This document shows, piece by piece, positions 33,540 to 42,363 of a stretch of DNA of 64,000 nt. The notes below the pieces were generated by a model, which was given only the letters and a program-made list of their open reading frames with translations, was not told the origin of the DNA and did not search any database. A program made the translations under genes and the position numbers. Each line of letters begins with the position of its first letter. The first letter of the stretch is position 1. The DNA lies in the NCBI RefSeq assembly GCF_049568105.1, contig NZ_CP145335.1, positions 372,001 to 436,000 of the forward strand, given 5' to 3'. This DNA is from Salinisphaera sp049568105. GTDB taxonomy: Bacteria > Pseudomonadota > Gammaproteobacteria > Nevskiales > Salinisphaeraceae.

Positions 33540-34223
33540 ATGAGCGCAAGCACCGATACGCCACATAGAACCCACGAGGCCGAGCTGGAGCTGGGCGGCG
33601 AACGCCTGTTGCTGCGCGCCGACCATAGTCTGTACTGGCCGGCTGGTGAGACGTTGTTCGTCGCCGATACCCATTTCGGCAAGGGCGGGGTGTTTCGGCG
33701 CCAGGGCGTGAATGTGCCGAGCGGGACGACCGAGGCGGATCTGGCCCGGCTTACGGCGGCTCTCGATGCAACCGGCGCTCGGCAGTTGATCGTGCTCGGC
33801 GATTTCGTACATGCGCCGCCGGCCGGCGACGAACCGTGGCTAACGCGTTTTGCCGCCTGGCGTGATACCCATCGTGGGGTAGAGATCGTGGTAACACGCG
33901 GCAACCACGATCGAATCAGTCGGTTGCCAGTCGAACTGGGGATCGAGTGGCAGGCCGGGGCCCGGCGTATTGGGCCGTTCGTTGCGCAGCACGAACCGGG
34001 TGTGGATACGCGCGGGCCGGTGCTCTGTGGGCATATTCATCCGGTCGTACGCCTTGCGGCCGGCAGCGAACGGGCCCGCCCGCCGGCGTTCTGGCTCGGC
34101 CACAATGGCCTCGTATTGCCTGCCTTCTGTGGCTTTGCCGGCGGCGGGATGGTCAGCCCGGAGCCGGATGATCGGGTGTTCGTGATCGGGGAGGGCGAAG
34201 TGATCGAAGCCCGGCTCGGATGA
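33540..34223 (+). CDS. pdeM: PdeM, ligase-associated metallophosphoesterase
   Basis: This is a 227-residue calcineurin-like metallophosphoesterase. The metal motifs are in order: FVADTHFGKGG (about 40-50), LGDFVHAPPAGDEP, VTRGNHDR and CGHIHPVVRL. It is the fourth member of the ligase-associated DNA damage response cluster, where it is annotated as an endonuclease. The region ahead of it is the repeat rather than the helicase 3' end, so it may have its own promoter. GFAGGGMVSPEPDDRVFVIGEGEVIE is the usual end. Confidence 0.9.
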   Translation: MSASTDTPHRTHEAELELGGERLLLRADHSLYWPAGETLFVADTHFGKGGVFRRQGVNVPSGTTEADLARLTAALDATGARQLIVLGDFVHAPPAGDEPWLTRFAAWRDTHRGVEIVVTRGNHDRISRLPVELGIEWQAGARRIGPFVAQHEPGVDTRGPVLCGHIHPVVRLAAGSERARPPAFWLGHNGLVLPAFCGFAGGGMVSPEPDDRVFVIGEGEVIEARLG

Positions 34224-34278
34224 GGCTGCGTTGCAGTGATATTCGCCGTAAGCGGTGCACGACGGTAGAATCGCCGCC

Positions 34279-35082
34279 ATGTTGATTGCGATTATTGCCG
34301 GCGTACTGGTCGGTTACTCGTTCATGGGCTTTGCCGGTGCGCTACTGGGCGGCGTGGTCGGTTATTGGATCGCCCAGCTGCTGTTCATGGGCGTCCGCCG
34401 CGGCAGTTTGGGCAAGATCCGAGAACAGTTCCTGGATTCTACGTTCGCGGTGATGGGCGCGCTGTGTAAGGCCGATGGCCAGGTCACGCGTGACGAGATC
34501 CGCGTGGCCGAGCAGCTTTTCGACCGCCTGCGTCTGTCGGATATCCAGAAGGATAATGCGCGCCGCTCGTTCAATCGCGGCAAGCAGGGCGATTTCGACC
34601 TAGATGCCGAGGTGGCCCAGTTCGCGCAGGTCGCCCGCGGCCAGCGAGCGCTGCACCAGATGTTTCTGCAGGTGCAGATCGCAGCGATCGCAGCCGATGG
34701 CAAGGTCAGCTCGGCCGAACATGAAGCGCTGATGCGAGTGGCCCGCGGGCTGGGGCTGTCCGAAGCCGAGATCCGCCAGTTGGAAGCGATGCTGGGCGCC
34801 GGCGGGGCGGCCGGCGGACAGACCAGCGGCGACGGCATGGGCTCGAAGGCCGGGGTTTCCCGGGAAGAACAACTCGAGCAGGCCTATGACGTGCTCGGCG
34901 TATCGTCCGAGGCCAGTGATGCCGAGGTTAAGAAAGCCTATCGCCGACAGATGAGCCAGAATCATCCCGACAAGCTGGCGGCCAAAGGGATGCCGGAGAG
35001 CATGCGCGAGATGGCTGAGCAAAAGACCCGCGAGATCGGGGCGGCCTACGAGCGGATTTCGGAGGCTCGCGGCCTCAGTTGA
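34279..35082 (+). CDS. djlA: DjlA, membrane-anchored DnaJ-like co-chaperone
   Basis: This inner-membrane J protein has 267 residues. One N-terminal helix (MLIAIIAGVLVGYSFMGFAGALLGGVVGY) carries the glycine pattern needed for DjlA dimerisation. A central TerB-like helical domain (about 50-180) follows, with two repeats of KADGQVTRDE and AADGKVSSAE. The C-terminal J domain has NHPDK (about 233-237). It activates DnaK at the cytoplasmic face and affects envelope stress signalling. I start at ATG 34279, as the upstream frame adds eight residues. Its end overlaps the convergent LysR gene by eight bases. Confidence 0.93.
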   Translation: MLIAIIAGVLVGYSFMGFAGALLGGVVGYWIAQLLFMGVRRGSLGKIREQFLDSTFAVMGALCKADGQVTRDEIRVAEQLFDRLRLSDIQKDNARRSFNRGKQGDFDLDAEVAQFAQVARGQRALHQMFLQVQIAAIAADGKVSSAEHEALMRVARGLGLSEAEIRQLEAMLGAGGAAGGQTSGDGMGSKAGVSREEQLEQAYDVLGVSSEASDAEVKKAYRRQMSQNHPDKLAAKGMPESMREMAEQKTREIGAAYERISEARGLS

Positions 35083-35977
35083 CCGCGGGGTGGGCCGGAT
35101 CGCTTAAATAGTCGATGAACCACTGCAGGGCCCGGCCGCGTTCGCCGCGTCGCCAGAGTAGATAGGTTTGGACGCGCTCGCGTTCGACTGCCAAGGCAGG
35201 AGCGATCAGCCGGCCGGCATCCAGATCTGCAGCGACCCAGCCGCGTGGACAGTAGCCGACGCCTAGGCCGCGCAGCAGAGCGTGCCGCTTGCTGTGCATG
35301 TTGGAGACCGTGAGTTTGGGCTGACCATCCAGAAGCCCGACGCTCGAGCGCGGCGAAAAACGCTGCGCGCTGTCGGCCACGATGATCGCGCGCCACGCAC
35401 GTAGATCGTCTTCTGTCAGGGCTCGATCGGTCGCGGCCAGGGGATGATCCGGGGCACAACAGAACACGAACTCCACGCCGGCCCAGGCGGCTCGGTGCAT
35501 CCCGGCCGAAGCCGGTGGGTCGGCTACGCCGATCGCCAGGTCCACCCGTTCATCGAACAGCGCTTCCCAAGTGCCGGTGAGAACTTCTTCGCTGAGTCTC
35601 AAGTTGATGGCCGGATGCGCAGCGTCGAAGGCTGCGACCATCGGGGCTAATGCGGCCGGCGCCACTAGGCCATCGATCGCGACCCGCAGCTCGGGTTCCC
35701 AGTGGTCGGCCTTGCGCCGGGCGGCCGCGGCCAGTTCATGGGTAGCCAACAGAATACGCCGGCCTTCATCGAGCAGCAGTTGTCCGGCCGGCGTCAGTAC
35801 CGCGCGATGGCCACTGCGATCGAAGACGCGAATGCCGAGATCGGTTTCAAGCTGATTGATGGTATAGGAGATCGCCGACGGCACGCGATAGAGCGAAGCG
35901 GCAGCCGCTGCGAAGCTGCCGTGTCGGTCGATCGCATCGAGCGCTTCCAGGGCCTCAAGTCGCACGCCATCGCTCAT
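35075..35977 (-). CDS. LysR-family transcription regulator
   Basis: This 300-residue LysR regulator has a helix-turn-helix in the first 65 residues (LEALDAIDRHGSFAAAAASLYRVPSAISYTINQLE). An effector domain of two Rossmann-like lobes follows, with LRVAIDGLVAPAAL and VDLAIGVADPPAS. It is divergent from wrbA, so wrbA is the likely target. I start at 35977 because LysR helices usually begin about six residues after Met; the longer start at 36001 has no ribosome site. The effector is unknown. Confidence 0.88.
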   Translation of the reverse strand: MSDGVRLEALEALDAIDRHGSFAAAAASLYRVPSAISYTINQLETDLGIRVFDRSGHRAVLTPAGQLLLDEGRRILLATHELAAAARRKADHWEPELRVAIDGLVAPAALAPMVAAFDAAHPAINLRLSEEVLTGTWEALFDERVDLAIGVADPPASAGMHRAAWAGVEFVFCCAPDHPLAATDRALTEDDLRAWRAIIVADSAQRFSPRSSVGLLDGQPKLTVSNMHSKRHALLRGLGVGYCPRGWVAADLDAGRLIAPALAVERERVQTYLLWRRGERGRALQWFIDYLSDPAHPAVN

Positions 35978-36141
35978 ATCAGCCGGCCTGTCTGAAGTCA
36001 TTCAAATTATTCGAACAACTATGCCAGATCCGCTCGCTATGCGTACTGCGCGTAGCCGGCTACTGTCGGTGCGTATCGGTATTGTTAAATGCCGTCTGTT
36101 GGAATCGGTAACGGCCGCTAGGACGGCCATCGGAGATCGTG

Positions 36142-36744
36142 ATGAAAAAGATTCTGGTGCTCTATTATTCGATGTATGGCCATATCGAAACCCTGGCTCG
36201 GGCCGTGGTCGAAGGTGCCGAGTCGGTCGACGGCGTGGAAGTGACCCTCAAGCACGTGCCGGAAACCATGAGCGCCGAGGCGCTGACCAATATCGGTGCC
36301 AAACAAGATCTGACCGGCAGCGAAGCCACGCCGGCCGAACTCGCCGATTACGATGCGATCATCTTCGGCACGCCCACCCGCTTTGGCAATATGGCGGGTC
36401 AGATGCGGACCTACCTGGATCAAACCGGTGGCCTGTGGGCCAATGGCAAGTTAGTCAACAAGCTGGCCAGCGTATTCACTTCGAGCGCGACCGGTGCTGG
36501 CAACGAGACGACCATCACCTCGTTCTGGAACACGCTTGCCCATCACGGCATGTTGATCGTGCCGGTCGATTACGCCGGCGCCCAGGCACTGTTCGATATC
36601 TCCGAGCTGCGTGGCGGCTCGCCCTATGGCGCGGCCACCTATGCTGGCGGCGACGGTTCCCGCCAGCCGTCCGACAAGGAGCTGTCGATTGCGCGTTACC
36701 AGGGGGAAAAGGTGGCCCGTTTGGCCACCCAGTTCAGTGGCTAG
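36142..36744 (+). CDS. wrbA: WrbA, NAD(P)H:quinone oxidoreductase
   Basis: This flavodoxin-like FMN enzyme (200 residues) reduces quinones by two electrons, avoiding semiquinone radicals. Motifs are LVLYYSMYGHIETLA (FMN phosphate loop, 5-19), FGTPTRFGNMAGQMR and FTSSATGAGNETTITSF, and the end GARYQGEKVA-like ARYQGEKVARLA. The ATG at 36142 is preferred over an adjoining GTG. It is divergent from a LysR gene that probably controls it. An AT-rich stretch (TCAAATTATTCGAA) near 36000 could be part of the shared promoter. Confidence 0.94.
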   Translation: MKKILVLYYSMYGHIETLARAVVEGAESVDGVEVTLKHVPETMSAEALTNIGAKQDLTGSEATPAELADYDAIIFGTPTRFGNMAGQMRTYLDQTGGLWANGKLVNKLASVFTSSATGAGNETTITSFWNTLAHHGMLIVPVDYAGAQALFDISELRGGSPYGAATYAGGDGSRQPSDKELSIARYQGEKVARLATQFSG

Positions 36745-37069
36745 CCCGGCTGCAGCTGCCCTCGTCTCCTACCGGGCAGGCCACTCTGGGCGTTTGTAGT
36801 GGAGCATCGGCGGCCGGCTTGAACAGCCGGGCGCTGTTCGAGGCATGGGCGGTCGGCGAATTGGTTTTCTGTGCGCGGGCGCCGGATCGCGACTGGGCAC
36901 GTATCGTTCGGGCTCGGCCGCCAACCGGCGTGGCTTGGATCACTCTGTAACAGGCCGAAGGCGCATGTCATAGATGCGCAGGTACCACCACGGCGCCGAG
37001 CTGGGGCCAGGCCGCTAGGCATCGGCGCCGCGGCAAGGCGCTGGCTATGCCAATATGAGACGACCGACG
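36745..37069. other. Intergenic region after wrbA, no gene seen
   Basis: These bases hold no convincing coding sequence. A small stem-loop GCGCAT-GTCATAG-ATGCGC lies at about 36961-36979. The region ends in a strong terminator immediately before the nitroreductase gene, so it may be a 3' leader or a small RNA locus. Confidence 0.4.
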
Positions 37070-37094
37070 GCCGGCGCGGTGCGCCGGCTTTTTT
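37070..37094 (+). terminator. Rho-independent terminator just upstream of the nitroreductase gene
   Basis: GCCGGCGC (37070-37077) pairs with GCGCCGGC (37081-37088) around GGT, followed by six T. It is 28 bases before the nitroreductase ATG. Confidence 0.85.
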
Positions 37095-37121
37095 GTTTGC
37101 AAGTCAACGGAGTTCTACGCC

Positions 37122-37718
37122 ATGCACAAGATCGCCGACGTCGACCACCCGATCCAGAATCTCCTGGCCGTGCGCTGGAGCCCTTATGTGTTCAGCGAAG
37201 CGCCGGTGCCGGTCGCAGATCTGCGTTGTTTGTTCGAGGCGGCGCGCTGGGCGCCGTCGAGCTATAACGAGCAGCCTTGGCGGTTCGTGCTCGGCATCCG
37301 TGGCCGCGGCGATGTGCACCAGCGGATTCTGGGCTGTCTGGCCGAACCGAATCAGAAGTGGGCCCAGCGCGCACCGGTACTGGTGCTAGGCACCGTAGTT
37401 CGGGAGTTCGTGGCCAGTGGTAATGCGAACAAGGCGGCCGAGCACGATCTGGGATTGGCGGTCGGCAATCTGCTGAGTGAAGCCACGGCCCGTGGGCTGG
37501 CGGTACATCAGATGATCGGTCTGGATCCGGAAGCCGCACGCAGTGAATTCTCGATCCCGATGAACGCCGAGGCGCTGACGGCACTCGCGATCGGCTATGC
37601 CGACAAGAGCGGGATGGGCGATTCCAATCTGCTGGCGCGCGACAGCAAACCGCGCGAGCGGCGCCCAATTTCGGATTTCGTTTTCGGCGATCGGTTCGGC
37701 GAAGGCGCCGGGCTCTAA
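37122..37718 (+). CDS. Nitroreductase-family FMN oxidoreductase
   Basis: This 198-residue flavin enzyme of the nitroreductase fold probably reduces nitro or quinone compounds with NAD(P)H. Family features are VRWSPYVFSEAPVP (FMN-binding Arg-Trp-Ser), FEAARWAPSSYNEQPWRFVLG (27-50 region), LGLAVGNLLSEATARGL and ALAIGYADK. It lies near wrbA, another flavin reductase, but a terminator separates them. The substrate is unknown. Confidence 0.9.
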   Translation: MHKIADVDHPIQNLLAVRWSPYVFSEAPVPVADLRCLFEAARWAPSSYNEQPWRFVLGIRGRGDVHQRILGCLAEPNQKWAQRAPVLVLGTVVREFVASGNANKAAEHDLGLAVGNLLSEATARGLAVHQMIGLDPEAARSEFSIPMNAEALTALAIGYADKSGMGDSNLLARDSKPRERRPISDFVFGDRFGEGAGL

Positions 37719-37761
37719 CGCCGAAGCCCGTATTACCAGTACCGGCTGGCCATGCCCCCAG

Positions 37762-37790
37762 AAGACCGTCGAGTTGTCGACGGTCTTTGC
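37762..37790. terminator. Terminator between nitroreductase and Hsp20 genes
   Basis: AAGACCGTCGA (37762-37772) pairs with TCGACGGTCTT (37777-37787), loop GTTG, then TT. It lies between convergent genes and can serve either. Confidence 0.75.
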
Positions 37791-37810
37791 TAGGGCTATT
37801 TGCGATGTCC

Positions 37811-38296
37811 TCAGGTGTCGTCGTTCTCGTCGACGATCTCGATACTCTGGGGCTTGGTCGCAGCGCCACCAGCGACCCGCAGTTCAAGCAGACCGTTGCG
37901 CACCGAGGCCGTAATATCCGATTGGTCGACCCCATCGGGCAGGATCATCGAACGACGGAAGGCACCATAGACCCGCTCGCGGGTGTAGTAGAGCACTTCG
38001 TCGTCGTTGAGTTCGCTGTGGCGTTCCCCTGAAATGGTCAGCACGTTGCTGGCTACAGTCACCGAGACATCCTCGCGGCGTACCCCGGCCAGTTCGCAGC
38101 GGACGTAAAGATCGTTGTGGATTGCGTAGATATCGGCCGGTGGGACATAGGCCGCGGCATGCGAGCGGCCGCCGCCGCTGCCGGAGTGGCCACGGGTCAT
38201 CCATTCTTCCTGGGCCCGGTTCATCTCGCTCATCACATCGAGAAAGCCCCGGAACGGGTTGTGCTTGGACTTGGGAACCTTGGGATTGTCGGCCAT
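37811..38296 (-). CDS. Hsp20/alpha-crystallin small heat-shock protein
   Basis: This is a 161-residue holdase chaperone. The alpha-crystallin domain (about 50-140) begins VPPADIYAIHNDLYVRCELAGVRREDVSVTV, with ISGERH and the GVDQSDITASVRNGLLELRV core. The N-terminal arm contains RGFLDVMSEMNRAQEEW. The C-terminus has SIEI, a variant of the I-x-I oligomerisation motif. I start at 38296 since GGAGGCTTCC precedes it; the longer frame lacks this site. It follows the BCCT transporter on the same strand but a terminator lies between. Confidence 0.92.
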   Translation of the reverse strand: MADNPKVPKSKHNPFRGFLDVMSEMNRAQEEWMTRGHSGSGGGRSHAAAYVPPADIYAIHNDLYVRCELAGVRREDVSVTVASNVLTISGERHSELNDDEVLYYTRERVYGAFRRSMILPDGVDQSDITASVRNGLLELRVAGGAATKPQSIEIVDENDDT

Positions 38297-38322
38297 GGAA
38301 GCCTCCAAAGAGTTGTGCAAAG

Positions 38323-38347
38323 CCCGGCCCCAGGGTTCGGGGCCGGG
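38323..38347 (-). terminator. Terminator of the BCCT transporter gene
   Basis: CCCGGCCCC (38323-38331) pairs with GGGGCCGGG (38339-38347) with a seven-base loop; on the minus strand it is followed by CTTTGC. It lies about 26 bases ahead of the Hsp20 start. Confidence 0.7.
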
Positions 38348-38371
38348 TCGATCGATGACAGTCGATTGGAA

Positions 38372-39940
38372 TTAGGCGTCGCGGCGGCGCGGACTGCTGC
38401 TCATACGCCCCGGTAACGATTCTTCATTCATGGCCTTGTATAGGGCAAAGCACATGATGACGAGCACCAGGCAGAACGGCAGTCCGGAGGTCACCGCTGC
38501 CGTTTGCAGCGCCGATAGCGGATCGCCGCCGCCGAGCGTGCCGGCAACCAGCAACACGGCCGCGACCGCACCTTCCATGATTGCCCAGAACAGGCGTTGC
38601 TGCCAGATCGGGTTCGGGTCGCCGCCGTTGGTCAGGATATCGACCACCAAAGAGCCCGAGTCCGAAGAGGTGGCAAAGAACAGCGTCACCACGACGATGG
38701 CCAGGGCCGACGCAATGCTGGCGATGATCCACGGTACCGGCAGCTGATCCATCAGTACGAAGATCGCGTTGGCCGAATTGGCATCGAGCAGGGCCTGGGC
38801 GTTGCCGCCCATGACATAGTCGAGCGCTGTGCGGCCGAAGATCACGAACCAAACCATCGAAGCGCCGGTCGGGATCAACAGTGTGCCCAGAATGAACTGG
38901 CGCACCGTGTAGCCGTAGGAGATACGGGCAATGAACATGCCGACGAACGGCGACCAGGAAATCCACCAGCCCCAGTAGAAAAGGGTCCAGGTCTGTTGAA
39001 AGCTCTCGCCCTTGTCGTCGGTGAAGATGTTCAGGCTGGTATGGATCAGATGCTGGAAGTAATAGCCGGTATCGGTAGCCAGATAGCTGAGGATATAAAG
39101 TGTCGGCCCGACCAGAAAGACGAATATCGCCAGGCCGATAGCCAGCCACATATTGATGACCGACAGGCGCCGGATGCCGGCGTCTACGCCGAGCATGACG
39201 CTGGTGATCGCGACGATTTCGACTGCCAGGATCACCAGCAGCTGGGTCGTCAGCCCGTCTGCAAAACCGAAGAGTTGGCCGAGGCCGGCCGAGATTTGGC
39301 TGGCGCCCAGCCCGATCGAGGTGGCCAGGCCGAACAGGGTGCCGAATACCGCCAGAATGTCGATCAAGTGTCCGATCGGGCCGTAAATGCGATCGCCGAT
39401 GAACGGGTAGAACGCCGAAGCCGGCTTCAGTGGCAGGTCGCGACGATAGGCGAAATAGCCCAGGGCCAAGCCGAGCACGATATAGATCGCCCACGGGTGC
39501 AGCCCCCAATGGAAAAAGGTGTAGTTCATCGCCGATTCGGCGGCTGCTGGAGTCTGGGCGGTGACTTCCGGCGGATTCTTGAAATGCAGCAGGGGCTCGG
39601 AGACGCCGTAGTAGACCAGGCCAATGCCCATGCCAGCGGTGAACATCATCGATACCCATGACCAAGGATCGAACTCCGGCTTCGAGTCGTCAGCTCCGAG
39701 GCGCAGATTACCGAAGCGGCTAACGGCGATGAACAGCACGAACACGAGAAAGATCGTGGTGCTGATGATATAGAACCAGCCGAAATAGGTGACGATGAAA
39801 CTTTGGATCGCACTGGCGACGCTGGAAAATCCCTGTGGAAAGATGCTGGCCAGTGCCACCATCAGAATGAGCAACCCGCCCGATATGAGGAATACCGGGG
39901 GGTTAGTATGGGTTTTCAAGTAAGTCTTAATCTGGGACAT
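38372..39940 (-). CDS. BCCT-family transporter, betaine-type signature
   Basis: This Na+-coupled osmolyte symporter has 522 residues and 12 membrane helices. The sodium-binding loop is AGMGIGLVYYGVSEPLLHF (helix 3), where GMGIG marks betaine carriers and GMGID choline carriers. The Trp box is YWGWWISWSPFVGMFIARISYG. The cytosolic end is short (MNEESLPGRMSSSPRRRDA), so it lacks the long osmosensing tail of the second carrier. It is divergent from the BCCT gene at 40241. Together with the betaine synthase it indicates salt adaptation. Confidence 0.92.
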   Translation of the reverse strand: MSQIKTYLKTHTNPPVFLISGGLLILMVALASIFPQGFSSVASAIQSFIVTYFGWFYIISTTIFLVFVLFIAVSRFGNLRLGADDSKPEFDPWSWVSMMFTAGMGIGLVYYGVSEPLLHFKNPPEVTAQTPAAAESAMNYTFFHWGLHPWAIYIVLGLALGYFAYRRDLPLKPASAFYPFIGDRIYGPIGHLIDILAVFGTLFGLATSIGLGASQISAGLGQLFGFADGLTTQLLVILAVEIVAITSVMLGVDAGIRRLSVINMWLAIGLAIFVFLVGPTLYILSYLATDTGYYFQHLIHTSLNIFTDDKGESFQQTWTLFYWGWWISWSPFVGMFIARISYGYTVRQFILGTLLIPTGASMVWFVIFGRTALDYVMGGNAQALLDANSANAIFVLMDQLPVPWIIASIASALAIVVVTLFFATSSDSGSLVVDILTNGGDPNPIWQQRLFWAIMEGAVAAVLLVAGTLGGGDPLSALQTAAVTSGLPFCLVLVIMCFALYKAMNEESLPGRMSSSPRRRDA

Positions 39941-40240
39941 GAAGGTTATGCTCCCGTTTTGATTCGTCTGCCGTTAACCGCTCCGGCTTGTACTGGTCTG
40001 GCCCGTCGGTCGGGTCGGCCCCGGCGCGCGGTTTCGGTCCTTCGGGCGCAAATCGAGCGCGTCGGCTGTAGCGCGCGACCCGATTTTCGCGCTGCAATGA
40101 CCGGGCCAGATCCTCCCCTGACGCGCCGTATGGCGGCGCAGGCCCGGTAATGAGACTACGACAAGCGAGCGTTCCCGGCTAGCCAGCGAGGTTCGACAGG
40201 CGTGTTATAACGGCCGCCACAACATCATTGTGTACGCGGA
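39941..40240. other. Divergent promoter region of the two BCCT genes
   Basis: These 300 bases contain no gene. No ANR box or clear operator is visible. Any salt-responsive promoter elements could not be recognised by eye. Confidence 0.45.
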
Positions 40241-42244
40241 ATGAGCGAAACCGAGACGCAGCCAACTGAAGCCGGGATCAACCCGCCTGTATTCTTTCCA
40301 TCCGTCATTGTGGTCGCCCTGCTGGTGGTGTTCGCGGCCGGGTGGCCGGACCTCGCCAACCAGTTCTTCAGCGCCGTACAGTCCTGGCTGATCGGCACTT
40401 TTGGCTGGCTGTACTTGGCGGCCGTCGGGGTGTATCTGGTGTTCTGCGTGGTCCTGGCCGTGTCGCGGTACGGCTCGTTCAAGCTCGGTCCGGATCATAG
40501 CGAGCCTGACTTCTCGTACCTGTCTTGGTTCGCCATGCTGTTTTCGGCCGGCATGGGCATCGGCTTAATGTTCTATGGCGTCGCCGAACCGGTGATGCAC
40601 TACGGCAATCCCCCGCAAGGGGAAGCCAATACCGCAGTCGCTGCGAAAGAGGCGATGCGGATCACCTTCTTCCACTGGGGGGTGCATGCCTGGGCGATCT
40701 ATGCCGTGGTCGGGCTGGCGCTGGCGTACTTCGGCTTTCGCCGGGACCTGCCGCTACGCATCAGTTCGGCGTTGTACCCGTTCATCGGCAAGCGTATATC
40801 CGGGCCGATCGGCAACACGGTCGATGTTCTGGCGGTGTTCGGCACTTTGTTCGGCGTAGCCACCTCGCTGGGGCTGGGCGCACAGCAGGTCGCCTCAGGG
40901 CTGAGCTTTTTGTTCGATGTGCCGAACTCGATGTTCACCCAGATCGTGCTGATCTGCATCATCACCGGCCTCGCCACCACCTCAGTGGTCTTCGGTCTGG
41001 ATGCCGGCATCCGCCGGGTCTCCGAGTTCAATCTGTGGCTCGCGGCTGCGCTGCTGCTGTTCGTGATCGTGCTCGGCCCGACACTCTATATCTTCCAGTC
41101 GTTCACGCAGAACGTCGGCAACTATATTTCGTCGCTGGCCGACATGACGTTTAACTCCTACGTCTATACCGGGGGCGAAGATACCCAGAGCTTCATGAGC
41201 AGCTGGACGCTGTTCTATTGGTCCTGGTGGATTTCCTGGTCGCCGTTCGTCGGCATGTTTGTCGCGCGGGTCTCGCGTGGTCGTACGATCCGCGAGTTCG
41301 TCTGCGGTGTGCTGCTGGTACCGGTCGGTGCGACCTTCTTGTGGATGAGCGCTTTCGGCGACAGCGCGTTGCATATGATTATGGTCCAGGGCGCGACCGA
41401 TCTGATCGGGGCGGTTGATGACAACGTCTCGACTGCGCTGTTCCATTTCCTTGAATACTTCCCGCTGACCTGGGTCACTTCGATCTTGGGCACCATTCTG
41501 GTCGTGACCTTCTTCGTGACTTCGTCGGACTCTGGGTCGATGGTCATCGATATCCTGACCGCCAAGGATGGTGAGGAAGCGCCGGTCTGGCAGCGTATTT
41601 TCTGGGCCGTGTCCGAGGGCTTGGTCGCGATCGTGCTGTTGTTGGCCGGTGGTATCGGTGCGCTACAGGCCGCGGCGCTGGCCTCGGCGCTGCCGTTCAC
41701 GATCATCATTCTGATCATGGCGCTCGGTCTGTATAAATCGCTGTCGGTCGAGGCGATCAAGCAGGATTCGATGCGACATATGATGAATACACCGTCCAAC
41801 GTGGCCTCGGGCGGCGGCGGCAACTGGCAGCGTCGGCTGGAAACACTGGTGTCCTCGCCGCAGCGCAGCCAGGTCGAGTCGTTCCTACAGGACACGGTCA
41901 AGCCGGCGATGGACGATGTGGCGGCCAAGTTCGGCGAGACCGATATCGATGCCAACGTCAATATCGAGGACGATCGTTGCTACATCGACGTCGACCACGG
42001 CGCCGAAATCGACTTCGTCTACGGCGTGCGTGCCCGGCGCTTCGCGGCGCCGTCGTTCGCGATCGGTGGCCTGCGTGAACGCAAGAGCAACAAACGCGAG
42101 CGCGGCCATTTCCGTGCTGAAGTGTATCTGCGCGAAGGTGGCCAGCAGTACAACGTGGTGGGCTATACCAAGACCCAGCTGATTGGGGATATCCTCGACC
42201 AGTACGAAAAGCATCTGCACTTTTTGCACTTGATGCGCGACTAG
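40241..42244 (+). CDS. BCCT-family transporter with long C-terminal domain, betaine-type signature
   Basis: This 667-residue symporter has 12 membrane helices (about 20-505) and a 160-residue cytosolic C-terminal domain. The loop AGMGIGLMFYGVAEPVMHY carries Gly in the GMGIG position, unlike choline BetT (GMGID). The Trp box is YWSWWISWSPFVGMFVARVSRG. The tail (LQDTVKPAMDDVAAKFGE, then VDHGAEIDFVYGVRAR) matches the BetT-type C-terminal domain that tunes activity to osmotic strength. So it combines a BetT-like length with a betaine-like binding loop. Its substrate should be tested before calling it BetT. Confidence 0.92.
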   Translation: MSETETQPTEAGINPPVFFPSVIVVALLVVFAAGWPDLANQFFSAVQSWLIGTFGWLYLAAVGVYLVFCVVLAVSRYGSFKLGPDHSEPDFSYLSWFAMLFSAGMGIGLMFYGVAEPVMHYGNPPQGEANTAVAAKEAMRITFFHWGVHAWAIYAVVGLALAYFGFRRDLPLRISSALYPFIGKRISGPIGNTVDVLAVFGTLFGVATSLGLGAQQVASGLSFLFDVPNSMFTQIVLICIITGLATTSVVFGLDAGIRRVSEFNLWLAAALLLFVIVLGPTLYIFQSFTQNVGNYISSLADMTFNSYVYTGGEDTQSFMSSWTLFYWSWWISWSPFVGMFVARVSRGRTIREFVCGVLLVPVGATFLWMSAFGDSALHMIMVQGATDLIGAVDDNVSTALFHFLEYFPLTWVTSILGTILVVTFFVTSSDSGSMVIDILTAKDGEEAPVWQRIFWAVSEGLVAIVLLLAGGIGALQAAALASALPFTIIILIMALGLYKSLSVEAIKQDSMRHMMNTPSNVASGGGGNWQRRLETLVSSPQRSQVESFLQDTVKPAMDDVAAKFGETDIDANVNIEDDRCYIDVDHGAEIDFVYGVRARRFAAPSFAIGGLRERKSNKRERGHFRAEVYLREGGQQYNVVGYTKTQLIGDILDQYEKHLHFLHLMRD

Positions 42245-42266
42245 CCACACTTCGGGCCGAAGGCCA

Positions 42267-42301
42267 AACCCGGCGTCTGTTGCAGACGCCGGGTTTTTTT
42301 A
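42267..42301 (+). terminator. Rho-independent terminator after the second BCCT gene
   Basis: A 13-base perfect stem, AACCCGGCGTCTG (42267-42279) with CAGACGCCGGGTT (42283-42295), loop TTG, then a T-run to 42301. Confidence 0.93.
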
Positions 42302-42363
42302 TCGCCGGCGAACCCCGCTCGATCAGTTATCCTGAGTACTTTGTGCCCTCAGCTGGCTGATCA

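Noticed and set aside
33028..33564. A 178-codon minus-strand frame over the intergenic repeat
   Set aside because: It spans the hairpin repeat and overlaps the start of pdeM; composition is not protein-like and I see no family motif.
38597..39661. Plus-strand frame of 354 codons opposite the BCCT gene
   Set aside because: Antisense shadow of a clear membrane transporter; high Gln/Asp/Arg composition and no homology.
38424..39665. Long minus-strand frame of 413 codons overlapping the BCCT gene
   Set aside because: It is a shadow of the real BCCT reading on the same strand, in another frame; Arg/Gly/Pro-rich and without helices or motifs.
40241..42244. Calling the second BCCT carrier BetT (choline)
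   Set aside because: It has the long tail of BetT, but the sodium-loop motif is GMGIG rather than GMGID, so the choline call is not supported.
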